Under the pieces are notes generated by a model. The model was not told where the DNA came from, did no database searches, and saw only the letters and a program-made list of their open reading frames with translations. Source: Phoronis australis (Eukaryota > Phoronida > Phoronidae). Taken from it: a stretch of DNA of 64,000 nt. Position numbers and translations under genes: made by a program. Location: the NCBI GenBank assembly GCA_002633005.1, contig NMRA01000263.1:298664-362663 (forward strand), in the 5' to 3' direction. Positions 24,895-38,300 of this stretch are shown here, in pieces (position 1 is the stretch's first letter; the number at the start of each line of letters is the position of its first letter).

Positions 24895-27800
24895 GGACAA
24901 CCCCGGGGATGCAGCCAACAAGAGTTGAGTAACCGTGAACCAACACGGAAAGTAAGAATGGGCCTAGGACCAGTACACTAACCGGTAGCGAGGAGCTGTC
25001 TCAAATAGCTATAGCTGAGATCTAACAGTGTGAAAATACAAAATTCCCGAGGAACGAAGCTAGCTGCTGGTCAGCTCAGCTGTCATTCACTTGAGACAAA
25101 CAGCTTGTACCGCCGTCTGCGCTCGCTCTAAGGTCAAGATTCGTTTTATTGTGATCCAGTTTCAGGAAAGCGTTATTTTATTATGGTTATTCTTTGAAGG
25201 AGTTTTTTTTTTGAAAAGGTGAGGTCCCGAAGTCCCTGGTATAGTGCCTTTGGGGCCGTTTCAAAATGCCTTGTCGACTGAAACACGACCGGTAGTCCAG
25301 TTTCCGGTGGCTGGGGAAAACGATAGTGTGTCCCAAAAATGTACACACTTCCTGAACGCTTGGTGTTCAAATTCAGTTTCCGTGGATCACTGAGATTCTG
25401 CGCGGGCCTACTGCAGTTTTACACCTTATTTTTAACGTGGATACGTCAGTCATGACGTACACGGGAATCAGGACAAGAAATCAATTCAGTTTTGAACAAA
25501 AATTCGTTGATCAATACTACTGGAAACTAAAAACATCAAGAAAGTGCAAAGACAACCTTTCCAAGCAATGAGATTAATTTTGTATTTTTAAAAGTTTTTT
25601 CTATCTACGGTTTGTGAGTTCGAATTTCATCAATGTCTTTGAGAGTTATTTTAGATATGCAAAAATCGTCTATAGTTGTACTTTACTATTTGGCGATCGG
25701 ATTATAGAGTTTTTCCAACTTCAGGCTGCAATTAAATTCAATGAAACATCATCAATTCTTCCAAGATTAGCTTCAAATTGTCAAAAATGATCTATGAATC
25801 TATCGGTTTTCGTAGATACATAAACAAGTAAATCAGAAACCAACTAATTTGTTTATCAAAACGGAATGTTATAAGCAGACTTTTGACGGGTAACCTGGGG
25901 AACATGCGGCATTCGTATTAAGGTGTATTTTGTTCATTTCAGAGATACCTATAACGGTTCACGAGGTAAACTTGAACTCCAGTAAAAAAAAAAAAACGCT
26001 GAAATCTTTGTCTATGATTGCGAGAGTTCTTTGAGTACCCATTCGACATTTACACGGTCATCACAAATAGTAGCCTTGACAGCAGTGTTTTCCACCTGAG
26101 GAAATTCCTTACAAACAACTCATAGTAATCATCTTCAAAAGAGATACTATTCTTGTGAAACTACGGGAAACAGTAACATTATTTTATAACTAACCATCGG
26201 AAATAGACCTTTTGTGTAGTTCACAAATAGTGGCTTTCACGTTCTTCAAAACTCCACCCTTTCGATCGCGGTAATCCTACTGTATTTTTCACAGTTTTGG
26301 TTGGTTGGGTCGAATAGCTGTGCTATGCACGAATGTTTTGCATTTTTTTGATGAATTTGGGACAAACGGACATTTCCTCCGAACTGCTTCCCCGAGAGAG
26401 GGTCCCGTCTGAAATGGGACACCTTAAGATGATAAGCTAAACTTCGTTAAGCTTGGAAAAAGAGTGACAGTGCATTCCACCGTCGTGTGGTCACAAAACG
26501 ATTCAGGAAGTGACCTCCTTCAACATGAAAGCCGGTTGCACGATTTCACAAAAAACAGGAAAATACATGTAATCGATTCCAACATTGGGCCCTCTCTCCG
26601 TGAGCGGACCCTTAAGAATTTGTCAATAAAAACACAAAAAGGTGTACACATGAATGTCATCAATGGCCTCCTTAAAGGGTAGGGCCCTTAAATATGAAAA
26701 TATCTATATTTTCAAATATCAGGAAATGCGCAGCAATTGATGTTATCTGTCACGTCATCAATTTTTCTCAAGTAATATACAGTTTCGAGGAAAAAATAAA
26801 GCAAAAGTTGTTTCTGTTATCCCTTGCCAGAGAGAGGCATCTGGAAAAATATAGTTTTGCATTCGCAAAATTGACTTATCGAATTTAAAACTCCATTAAA
26901 TTAGTACGCTCCGCAAAAGCTTCGCTTTACAAATTTTCTCGATTTTTCGAAATATATGTATGATTGATTTCGTGCACGTTTTCAAGAGCGTTTAGACGAC
27001 CTGTGCTGCAAAAGCGGAGACCCTAAAGACAATGTTCTGGCCAAGGTCATCAATAGGTAAACCATGCACTGATGCAGAGTTGTTAAATGTTCTCTTGAAT
27101 TTTCTCTCTTATCCGTATTTCGCAGTCTTTCTTTACTCGACTGTCCACGGCCTCACGCCTATGTCGATTGCCACGGTTTAACCCTTACACCTGAAAATTT
27201 TTTGGAGGGCCCGAGCCCCCAGGCCCCCCCGCTTCCCACGGCCCTGTTAGTTTCGAAGTATAGTGTGAAATATATTTCATTTGATTTTCTTTTTTTTAAT
27301 CCAAATGGAATTAATAACATCTGATGGGCCAAACTCGGGTCCAGCAGCTTCGCGGTCAATAAATCAGGACTTTCTGTAAAAGACACCAACCGCTTTTTAG
27401 CGATTTAAGTTATTTACTGTTACAAAATTAACATTTTCTTACTTCTCAGTAAGTTTAGAGATCCAGACAAGTAGCTAATGTTTCAGATCAAGGCCATCAA
27501 GTTGTCACGGCGGGTACACATACATGTACATAGAAGCATAGGAGCAGGCGATTTATTTCAACTGACCCGTTTACGAACAGCAAAAAAAGCCAAATTTACC
27601 AACAGAATTATTGAGAATGTGGACCTTTTACTAAAAAAAAAAACGGTCTACGTTCAGAGCTACAAATTGTGCGTTCGTTTTAAGTGTCAAATTCGGAACA
27701 CGGCTCAATCGTAACGGAACTTTGGCTAAGGATAGTCTCTCCCGCGATATCCCAGGCGACCGGCAGTGGCGCTACGCACTACGACTCCGTTTCTGTCGTC

Positions 27801-28164
27801 TGCTTCACTGTGCAATAAAGAAAAATACTTCATTTTTTAAAGAAAATGGAATCTGAGTGACGATGGAAAAACAGGAGCTGCTGGTAAGATGTGAATTTTA
27901 ATCGAAGCCTTAGTGCATCGCTCAGAAACTCATAATTCTCTCTTTGTCAACCCTTAAGACGATTTCCAAAGCAATCGCGCCATTAATGCCAACACAAAAT
28001 AACGGATTTGGTCTTTTTTCGGGCTATTGAAGACTATTTTAAATACAGCAAATTTATTACGAACTGATTGCACAAAATATAAAACATTACAAAAAGAAGT
28101 AGGTTTCGCGCGCAAACGCTGTGGACCATAAACAAGTAGGTCTCTTAGTATTAAATTACGAGTG
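24895..28164. other. Non-coding stretch; interspersed repeat fragment near 27570-27690
   Basis: No gene recognised on either strand. The segment near 27629-27678 (poly-A, CGGTCTACGTTCAGAGCTAC, ATTGTGCGTTCGTTTT) matches the family seen at 10073-10122. Confidence 0.35.
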
Positions 28165-28167
28165 AAA

Positions 28168-28242
28168 TTCGTGGTTGTGTAGTGGTAAAGCACGCGCGCT
28201 CTAAACGCCAGGCCGTGAGTTCGAGTCTGAGGAAAAATGCAG
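28168..28242 (+). repeat. tRNA-like sequence (SINE head or tRNA pseudogene)
   Basis: An A-box-like TAGTGGTAAAGCACGCG and a B-box GTTCGAGTC are spaced as in a tRNA. The anticodon arm closes with only about three pairs (GCG...CGC) and the acceptor stem does not pair, so it is not a functional tRNA gene. A SINE head is the better reading. Confidence 0.5.
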
Positions 28243-28344
28243 TTTTTCAAGTTTGACAAGTTTTCCGTGTTTTTTATTTCTTTGCCTTTTTTCTTGGATA
28301 ATACTTCAGGAATCTAGAAAAATGCTTGATTTGTAAAGGAAAAA

Positions 28345-28491
28345 ACAGACAAATTCTCCTGGGCGGGAGGGGGGGCAAACCCCCCTTCCGACCTCCCCCC
28401 ATTCGGTGCTATGTGCATCTACAATCGTGCTTTGCGCAAATGTTTACAGACAAAATGTTGGTCCCCTTGTGATATCCTAGATCCGCCACTG
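28345..28491 (-). mobile_element. MITE-like element terminus
   Basis: The 3' end GATATCCTAGATCCGCCACTG is the inverted counterpart of 14085-14105, and the adjacent CAAAATGTTGGTCCCC also matches. The G-rich/C-rich foldback at 28364-28402 lies inside. The left limit is uncertain. Confidence 0.55.
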
Positions 28492-28734
28492 CTAGCATTG
28501 ATACAACGACGCGCGGGCACATTCACGATTTTTATAAAATTACCTATTTGAGTAAAGTATTATGGGAAATTGTTTTCTCGAGGAAACGCAATGTTTAGGA
28601 GAAAAATTATTATTCATTACAGCGTGGTTGGTTACTGCGAGTTTGAAGTGACGGTATAACAAAGTATATAACATTATCATCACCAGGGTCGAGCTCCGTA
28701 GGCGCAAGAGAATGTGTGGTCACGTGGTTTGCTT

Positions 28735-28775
28735 GCTTCACGAGATATCGCTTTAAAAAGCGATATGTCGTGAAG
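28735..28775. repeat. Near-perfect 41-bp palindrome (hairpin)
   Basis: CTTCACGAGATATCGCTTT pairs with AAAGCGATATGTCGTGAAG with a single mismatch pair and almost no loop. It sits about 560 bp upstream of the first exon of the SPMAP2-like gene. It could be a palindromic mobile element remnant or a cruciform-forming regulatory site; the sequence does not decide. Confidence 0.85.
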
Positions 28776-29338
28776 ACTTGTGTGATCTTGCGTTTTGGCG
28801 AGGTTCTCGCATTTACGGAACACATACTAGGTCTAGTCCGACCGGCGAGGTGTTACAAAGAAGCGATTATGTTGTTAGAATGTTGTTTCACACGACTATA
28901 ACTTTAACTAAGTTAACAGTATGTATGTTTAGATATCATTTAATTAAACACAATAAAAACATTTGCTGACAAAACAAGAAAAGCGCGCCTGTAGCGCCTA
29001 GGCACACCATCGATTCATTGCGCATAAAGGCCCATTTAATGTTTATTAGCTTGTGTATTGTGTTGGTTCGCGAGACATAAACACAGTGTCTTGCGCCTGA
29101 CTGCGAGCGCTGAATATGACTGCGATAGGAGGTCACGTGACTAAGCCACGGTCGCTATGGTGGTTGCCAGTCGACGCTTTGTATGGGGCACGTTAGTGTG
29201 GATCGGGGTCGACTTTCTATGTAGTTGTAGAATAGCTCGCCCTGTCTCAAAGTCACACAGATAATTTCAGCATAGATCGAAAGACTAGACTCGTCGTCGT
29301 TTAGATTTCTCTAGGTTGTAGTTTAGAAAAGGCTGACG

Positions 29339-32300
29339 ATGTCGGAAGAGGGATATGTCGTGCACGGAGGTAAGTTTCCAAAGTGGGGGATACAGGATTT
29401 CCACATCCAGTGAGCTATATATCGGTATACTACCAGTCTCCTCGTTATGAAATGGATTACTTACACTCACAATGTGTTAAGTCGGCCTAAGTATGTAGTC
29501 AGAAGCTCAGCTGAGTTAATACCCTAAAGTAAACTATTGATAGACAACAAGATATCACAATGCAGTAAGGATTGTTACCTAAGTAAATAAAGAATCAGCT
29601 GGTTTTTGTTTCGGCCTTGAAATTAACACCATAGTGTCTCAATTGTATAGACTGGCGAAAGGTTGCAAACGTTTAATCGGAATGACTTCGAGTCCCTGGG
29701 GCGACCAGCAAGTCTACTAAGTTAAACTGTAGTGTAACCATTCTTTACCCAAACGTCCCTAGCCTGGAGTGTTTACTGTCTGGCTCATTGGAAACACAAA
29801 TTCTAGACTTATGGAAATACAAAGTCATGTTACTAAAGCATTAATACTCGAATCCCAAATAACGCCCAACATAAACCGAAGTGACATATCGCCTGATAAC
29901 GTTATCTATATTACAGGTACCAAGAGGTGTTGAAATATAGACGATGCCTATAAATATTTCAGTAGCCAATAAAAAGTTCTTAGAACTCTGAATGAGCACG
30001 ATGGCGACTATTAGTCATGGTATTCATTCATTTCAGTAGCGATATTGATTTCACTAAGCTGAATTGTGAAATTTTAAAATGTATTTGAAACGCAAGTAAG
30101 AAAGTTAAACCGGCTATTAACCCTACCTCCAGCATAGCTATTGAAGTTGGATTTTAACCACTCACTATTAGGAAATTGTTCTCAAATTGTTCATTAGTCA
30201 TGATTTCAGTGTCTCGAATCAACCGACAATTTGTTATTACTCGAGACCAAACTCTATAGCTTGGTTTGTCACGGCGCGTCATTTTATGTACCGAGTACGT
30301 TCTAAAGCAATAACCAACTGTCACAAAAAACTATCACATTTTTTTGCAAACCCAGAAACATGTTCCCATCTGAGTAAGGAACATGTTGTTTCAATTTTGT
30401 ATGGCTCACTGGACTTAGTGTATGTCAAAAATTCGGATTTTCGGACGGAACGCGGGTTTATGTACGGTTTGAACTCTTTTTAGTTTTCAGGGAGGAAATC
30501 CCCGGGGGTACATGCATACATACTTGGGAAACATTCTAATTTGTTTCATATATCCCGAAAGTATACTTTGCGCCCATGCTCATGTTTGTGAGTGAGTGTG
30601 CTTTTAAAAATTCACAACGCTCCAGCAAATACAGCCCCCTTCTCAACAGTAAACAAGCTTTTGTGCCGTGACTAGTTTGGCAGAAAAAAGCGGTGAACTT
30701 GAAGAGGTTTTTACGAAATTCTATCACTAAGTGACCAAACACAGCAGTCTGCGTGATATTTTTGGTGTCGCTCAAGTTTCTATTGAGTAGTCTATAACAA
30801 GCCCACATCCTTAGGCTAAACCAAACAACTTAACATCACTGATCGAATGAAGAGGCAAATATTACAAGCTTCGCACAATCGATGTTGTCGCGTATTATTT
30901 AATTAAATCCTTTTGACATTTAACAAAATGTATTGAATTAAAGCTCTAGTGACGCATTGTTCCGGGAGACAGTGCCGATTCTCGCCGAGTGCAAATATTG
31001 GTTCTTCTTTAGCGGAAAATCGTGCCGATTTTTGAAAGACACATTTACATTAACTACAGAGTCATAGATCAATTTGCTTGATCTAAAACATGACTTGTTG
31101 ATAGAAATAAAAAGAACTTGAAAGATCTAAAACGTGTGACGTAAATGATTTCCTAATTATCATTATTTAAAACGATTTGTCGGATACGTGGTAAACGATA
31201 CAAAAATCGAAACGTCCAAACGTTTTTCAATGCGAAAATGCAAGCATAGACCTAAATGAAACGAATGCTAAAGAGGGGTGTCCGTCACGAATGCCAGTGT
31301 GGGGTTTGCGTCAACAAAGATGCAAATTACAGACGTTTCATTTTCAACTTCAATGGAGTAGTTACTCTGCCAACAGTTTCAGACAGGTCCACGTACCATA
31401 TGACCGCGCAAACTTATCCACCACTCCTGCGCTAATCTAACATGAAAAGGTACTGGTTATCGTTATGTGCAAGCCACTTGAAAAGTGATAACTCGAGACT
31501 TAACGTCTTAATAGTCGTGACTGCAAACAATATACGTTCGGTATTCTCATTGTGACAACTTAATGACCATGGAGTTATCTTTGTAACGAATGCCCCACTT
31601 TCTGTCTAAATTGAGCTTTTATCGCTTTGGTACTCAAACATGTTAGGTATACAGAGGAGTAGACTTCATAAATCAGAGAGTTACGTTCCAGCTTAACCCG
31701 AGTCAAAGTTACGTACCGCCAGTATTTCGAGAACTGGTCCCACCTTTTGACAGCAAAAGGTTTTTGTATCTGCCTTTTCAAATGATAATTACAATGTTGT
31801 ATGTTACTGATCTGATGGTTTGGATAACTGCCGATAGTTGTTGATCGTGGTTTTAGAAAAAATCTACGACTGTGTCTCGTCCACAACTTGCAATAGGGCG
31901 CCGTTAATTTTGCAATTATTATAAAACACGTGCAAAACAGCAAATACAACACCGGTTCACGATTATCCGGGGTCTGCTAGCTTTTCAAATTTTACAGTTA
32001 CGATTTTCCTAAAACGTTCAACAGCTGAATTCATTACTTTCTCAGCACACAAATCGAACAGAACGGCCGGACAGCGCCGCACATCGGCTAGATCCAAGTC
32101 AGGTACAGTTTGCGCATTGATAGGAGTGACTACGTGGCTGGCTGCCATCAAACTGTCGCTATGTATCTTTCTTGCTATACGTATTAATGATTTACCATGT
32201 GATTGTTGACTTCCGTTTACACAGTGCATGTTTTTGTTCGGCCTGTCTTATTGATTGTCTCTATTTTTCTGTCGTAGAATTATTTGCTTGACTCTCCAGT

Positions 32301-35300
32301 GCCAGTTTGTGTATTCATTGTCAAACGGAGGTGTATCGGAATTCTCTCGCAACTAATCGACTTTGACATTTCCTTATGTTAACATGTCGCCATGACAGAC
32401 TCACCGCAGTAGTTTGATTTCTAATTGTGTGATAATAATTTGGGGGTTACTAATAATCTAATTGCGAAAATACAAATTTGAATTAAAATCACCAGGTATC
32501 ATCTCGAACCATCTAAAAATGCTACCACAAATAACAGATGGCGTTGAGCACAGTATCAAACAAGAGATTATAACATTATCTTTTTCAAGGATATACTCAC
32601 CGCAGAGGTTTGAATCATTTCGGCGAATCACTGAATCATACTTGGGAACAAAAACATCATGCACTCAAAAGTATAACAAACTCAAACATACGAAAAGCAA
32701 ACTCGATCTTTTGAACATCAAAACACCTGCCCAACTCACTTGCTATCAAAATATTCAAATAGTTTGTTCTGATCATTCAGTGGATCACGCAAATAATTCG
32801 AAACTCATGCATATATTTATTTCGCACACTTGCATTCTTTGCCAAACAACACACTGGGTTGCAACAAAACTATCATCCCAGCTTACGTTTTTCTTGGACA
32901 GTATCTTGGCTATATTAATCAGGATTGACCTGTAGTCAGTCTTACGCACGGCCTTGAGGAGAAAAGATGACAGTTTTGTATAAGTGTTTTTAGATATTCT
33001 TTCCGCATTTTACAAGTAAAAAACTTCATAAATTTGGCCATGAACCAATATCGTTGAATCTTGTAACTACGTGATGCTGTTTCAGCAAGTAGGTCTCATC
33101 AAATATCTTCGAAATTGAATGGCATTGAATTTTACTTTTCATGAATTGCGCGTGAGCAAAACATAAACACATGGATGGCTGTAATTCACGAAACTTTCCT
33201 ATATTTAGGATGAGTCGACTGATGAAACATTCTTATATTTAGGATGAGTCCACTGATGAAGCTCTTTGTGTGTTCTTAACTAGTAGAGAATAGTGTGTTT
33301 GAAGGAGGGTGTTGTTCCGAGGTTTGTGACTTGACGCAGAAATTTGGTCTTTCGCTCACACTTCACACTATTGGTGAACATAGTTTAGCCAAGTAATTGT
33401 GATCGTATCACAGTTTGGAACAGTGGCAGATCTACGTTTTCAGTAAGGGGGGGGGGGGGTTTAGGATTCGCGTGAATCTGAGGAGCGTAGAGCCGAGCAG
33501 GGGGGGGGGGAGGACACCCTCCCGTGTAAGATTTTTTGGTCTTTGTAGCTGATTTAGTACCTGGCGACGTTTTTTTTTAAATTTTATTTTTGATCCTGAC
33601 CCAGGAGGGTGTTTAAACCCCTTGAACCCCCGTAGATCCGCCTCAGTGGAAATAATTTATACAAATTATCTCAGTACCTAGCAGTTATGTGTACATTCTC
33701 AGACACTTTGCACTCTAATCATTATTCAGAAATAGTTGTGTGGAGCGAAAGACAAATTTGTGACTTCAGTCTTCGTCACATTGCCTGAAACAAGTCCCTT
33801 GAAACGATAACACCGCCAAGTTAGCGCTTCACGACGGTATGGCTTAGTATTCTGTTGCTGCTGAAACAAGTGTTTCGTGATAATCATTCTTGATAATCAC
33901 CATTTCCTACACCACATCTATTAAACTGGAATTGAGTAAAGAGATGTTCATCTATGAGTATTTAAACTGACAGTTAAATGAAATACAACCAAGACATTTT
34001 GAACGCGTTAATTTGTTGTCATGGCAGCTGGCTATAGAGCGCGCTGTCATCGACTTTCCAAGGTAGCTTAACGAACGACTTGGATTCTTAACAGTTGAAA
34101 GTTTCTTCAGGCAAATAACGGCACACAACTTCAGCGCACATGTTTAACAACAGCCAAACCAAAATAGTTGTTCAATACCGTAGAAAATCTACTGTTTTTT
34201 GTCCTAAGAAATCTTAACATTAACGACATTGTATTTTTATTACAGCTCCGCGGTCCTCGTCCAAATATCAAAGCGAACCAAGGTGAGTTGCACCCTTTTA
34301 AACACAAAGTGTTACAGTTGGCTATAAAGTGAAATAGTTAATAGCATATCCAACAAAACAAATGTTTTCGTCAGTCATACAGAGATGAAACCGACAAAGG
34401 GGTAAAAGACGAGTCATGATTACTCGCCACTATGTTATGTTTGCACCATAACGCAGCACGATAATTTGGAGTATGCCGTAGTTCAGCATCAAAAAAGGAT
34501 CGGAATTCAGCGGGGATTGAAAACTGAATGGTAGTGCGTTTAGCTAAAACCTCGTTACATGTTTAGAAGGCTAGTCTTAAATATTGCGTGCAAAGGAAAT
34601 CGTTCTTTTTCTTTTCCCTTGTGAGAGCCCTTGACAGTAGGAGTTGGGTTTTGCCAATTGGCACTTAAAGCACTCAACACCGTTTGCAATCAATTAGTGT
34701 CACACTGAATGGGTCATTTCACACTTAACAAGTGAGCCGCTGAATGGAGGAAATAGTTTATGGGCACCATTGATTACGCAAGAGGGCGTTGTATTGACGT
34801 GGGGGATTATTTATAATATCAAAGAGCTACTCGGCAGTAATAATGCACTGTCTGTGTTGATATTTGCGATTGGACACGTTGCCTTGGAGACTGTTACTTC
34901 CCAATATTTTTAAGAGAGATGTTTGACATTCAGAGACGAATAGGTTTTCACAACTATTCCAAATTGAAGAGACTTGTTTATTGTTTGAGCTAGCTGATAT
35001 TGTATTATTTCTGATTTTTTCCGATAGAAAACACGAATAAAATATGAATTTTGTAATTTTTTTCTGAAATTAGTGATTAATGACTAGACTTTAAATCTTT
35101 TAAAGTTTGACTTCGCCGTGTTTAGTTGGCGAAATAAAAAAAATGGAATTAGGGTTTTTACTCTCATAAAATTGGTGTCGTGATGCTCCTAACCGTAATA
35201 GGATTCTATTTCCGTTAGCACCGATATCATCGGTAACTCAAAATGTTTCCTTTATTGAGGTTACCCAGCTCTAAAATTGAAAACTTGAAAATAACACATG

Positions 35301-38300
35301 TACGCGTTGTTTGTGACTCGAATCGGTAATGGAAATGTAATTATACCATAGAAAGAGAGTGAGACTGAATTTACGAGCGTAAAAGTTCTAATTCGATTTT
35401 CGTATTTTAGCGAGCTAAACAAAGCAAAATGCACCTTTAGTAAATTTAAATTTTTAAAAAATCGAAAGGGTACATTATTATAGGATCAGTGGTCTACAAA
35501 AGACACTTCTCATGTAAATTTCCAATAGCGCCATTAAACCCGTGTTTTGAGTCAAAAACAAATCTTTATTTATACCACTTAGCGTTGTAAAATTGGCCTT
35601 TTCTTGTTTCTTAGTCAGTTTAGAATTGACGTCGGGATTTGGGAACATCTCACTATTCATTATTTCTTCAGATCAAACTCATAAAACTTTATGTGCTTGG
35701 TATAAAGAAACAACGAACTATAAGATCATTCCAAGCCCATAAATCACGCTTGTTTTGAACAAGAAATAAATTCTTACCGATTTCAAAACGGTAAGTGGCT
35801 TACATGAAAACTCAGTTGGGTTTTAAACAGAAAGCACGGATTCAATGACTCTTCATCACAAACAAATTTTGAGTAAAACAATTATTCATCTGTTCAATCT
35901 GAGCCTCTCCTTTTCAGTGAAAGGATACAGGTTTTATCCAGCCCCAAAAGGTACAAAGTTACACGACTGGTCAATTTTGGGTAAGTTTTTACAGAAAACA
36001 CTACAAGTAGCTAGGTCGATATAATTATTTTCATTACACTAATCTTTTAGACATTTAACCATAGAGTCGACAATTGTAATTTTTTGTGAAATTTGTCACA
36101 GCAGAGCCTCTTGGAATTCCCTTCAGGATTGTATGAATCAGATTTTGACGACTTTCTGCCTCGTTTAATCTAGAATAGTTACATCACAAATACCTTGCTT
36201 TTGATTTTGTTCGGGTACGCTCTGTCTTTTGCCTCTTACACACAGCGCCTATATAGAGGTGATGAAACAACAATAACCAGACATCAAGCCAGGTTGCGAA
36301 TTGTGCAATTCTATACTTTTTTTTAAGGCAAAAAGTGTGGTGGGGAAACCAGGACCATATGCCGGGCTATGAGCCAACAGATGCCGCTAAATGTGCAACG
36401 GCTACTCCGCGTGTGGTAGACCTGTCAACACCGAAACAGATGTTTCAGACGGGAGTGCACTTTAACAGGTAAGCACGCACATTACTAATACAGATGCTTC
36501 GTGATACTCCACTTAGAAATATTCATGAAAAAGTTAAAGTGTTCACCATAGTTCTATTTTGCATTTTTTGCTATTAGACTACCGAATGTGCAGCACTAAA
36601 TCTGGAGAATGGTTTAAAATTAGCGCGTAAGTAAAAAACGACATATCTATCCAATCCAACGTTTCGGTTTATTTCATTAAACCATTCTCAAGGAAGTAGT
36701 TACAAATCATGCTGAGCGTTACCTCACTGGTTCATTTGAGCTCCAGCTGTTTTGATTTTTGGTCTCTCCCCGTCACAATGCATTTTGATGTGTACCTGTA
36801 CAGTCCCTTCTCTACCTGTGTCGCTTATTTTGTGTTTGTAACTGCTTCCTTGAGAATGGTTTAATGAAATAAACCGAAACGTTGGATTGGATAGATATGT
36901 CGTTATTTACTTACGCGCTAATTTTAAAGTTCGTGCTTCTGTTCTGGCCTAAATCAAATGTGATGAAGAATGGTTTAGAGACAATAAACCGAAGCGTGGA
37001 TCAATATGTCGTTAGTTACATATGCCCTGATTTTAAAGTTCGCACTAAGTCCCAAATTAGTTGTGCAATTAAGAGATGCTTTTTTAAGCCACAAATATAA
37101 GACATTTTATTCGATTGCAGGCCTGAGTTCTCATACAGTTGTGGACGGACGTCGCCCATATGGAATGTGAAGGAGTCTGCCATGAACGCCGAAGCCTCAG
37201 AACGTTTGGGGACGCTAGCTCAACATAAAAATACTCACCCCGAATACAAAGAAAACAAGTGAGTCCGTTCATTGTCCAGAGTGAACGTAAAAACTCTCAC
37301 GCTTTGTGGGTGTCATAAGCATACACACCAGCTTTATTATTTTATATTCTTATTATTTTATATTCATTGCGATCCAACACAAACCCCGCCTCGCATCCAA
37401 CGGTTTATTGCATGCAACGCTTCACACTACGCTGTGGGAAAGTGGAGTAACCGAGGAGAGAGGTGGGGTATTGTGTTTGACGAACACTATGGGCTGCGGC
37501 AAAGTAGAAAAAAGGAGGTCCGGATTTGTTCAGAATTGTAGCGACTGGAATATGAAATTATGGATACTGAAAAACCTTAATCCTCTGTTTGTTTCTTCGA
37601 AAATGGCCTTGCATCCTGTTTTCCATGATGATCCCTGACCCAATCTAAACCTTCCGCACTCTTAAAGACCGAACCTAGCATCACATTGACTTCTCGTCCA
37701 AACCAATACACTTTACTCTCATCACCCCTTATAATCTAAACAGAAGTAGACTTTGCTTTCAGCCAACATACAGCAACAGTCTATCTCCTCTATAAAGCCT
37801 TAATCAGCTCAACGAATTGCACAAAGGCTGCACCAAGTGATAATTGCACCCACTCTTCATTGTTACAAGTTTTAATCCAACGTGGCCAAAACTCCTAGTT
37901 ATTCTGAGCACAGCAGGAGTAGCACCTCTTTCCATAACCTTGATGCGGCACAGCTTGCCATCAGCAGACTTAATTGACTTTTTCTTCCAGATCATACTTC
38001 GTGTACAGTTGTGGACGTGTCAGCCCCACTTGGGATGTGTCTAAAGCGGCTCAACAAGCCGAGGAGCGACCCCACACCGTGTCTCTGGCTAAACACAAAA
38101 CAACACACAAGGATTTCTTGATGGAGCAACCAGTCATTCGCCCGATATCAAAAGCTGCTCAAAATGCCAAATGTTCTGAGCGACTAGACAGTTTAGCCAG
38201 GCCAAAACATAGACCAGATGGACCGTTTAGGGAGCCACGATGGGTGGTAAGAATTTTCAATAATACAATTAATCTTTCTATTAGTTGGCATTCTTGGCTT

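Larger units (their letters stand above)
29370..34245 (+). other. Intron 1 of the SPMAP2-like gene
   Basis: 4.9 kb without a recognisable gene. The longest open frames (157 codons at 32462-32935 and 125 codons on the minus strand at 31575-31952) lack domains and look incidental. It holds a 34-bp two-copy repeat (33191-33258) and a MITE-like element (33421-33648). Confidence 0.5.

Noticed and set aside
28168-28242. Functional tRNA gene
   Set aside because: A and B boxes are present but acceptor and anticodon stems do not pair properly; more like a SINE head.
31575-31952. 125-codon minus-strand frame with a hydrophobic start
   Set aside because: No family similarity and no supporting structure; likely chance.
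32462-32935. 157-codon open frame in SPMAP2 intron 1
   Set aside because: No domain, no ATG-linked splice logic, composition like surrounding intron.
33191-33262. Tandem CTGATGA motifs suggesting hammerhead ribozymes
   Set aside because: No stem II followed by GAAA and no closing stem; explained by a two-copy 34-bp direct repeat.
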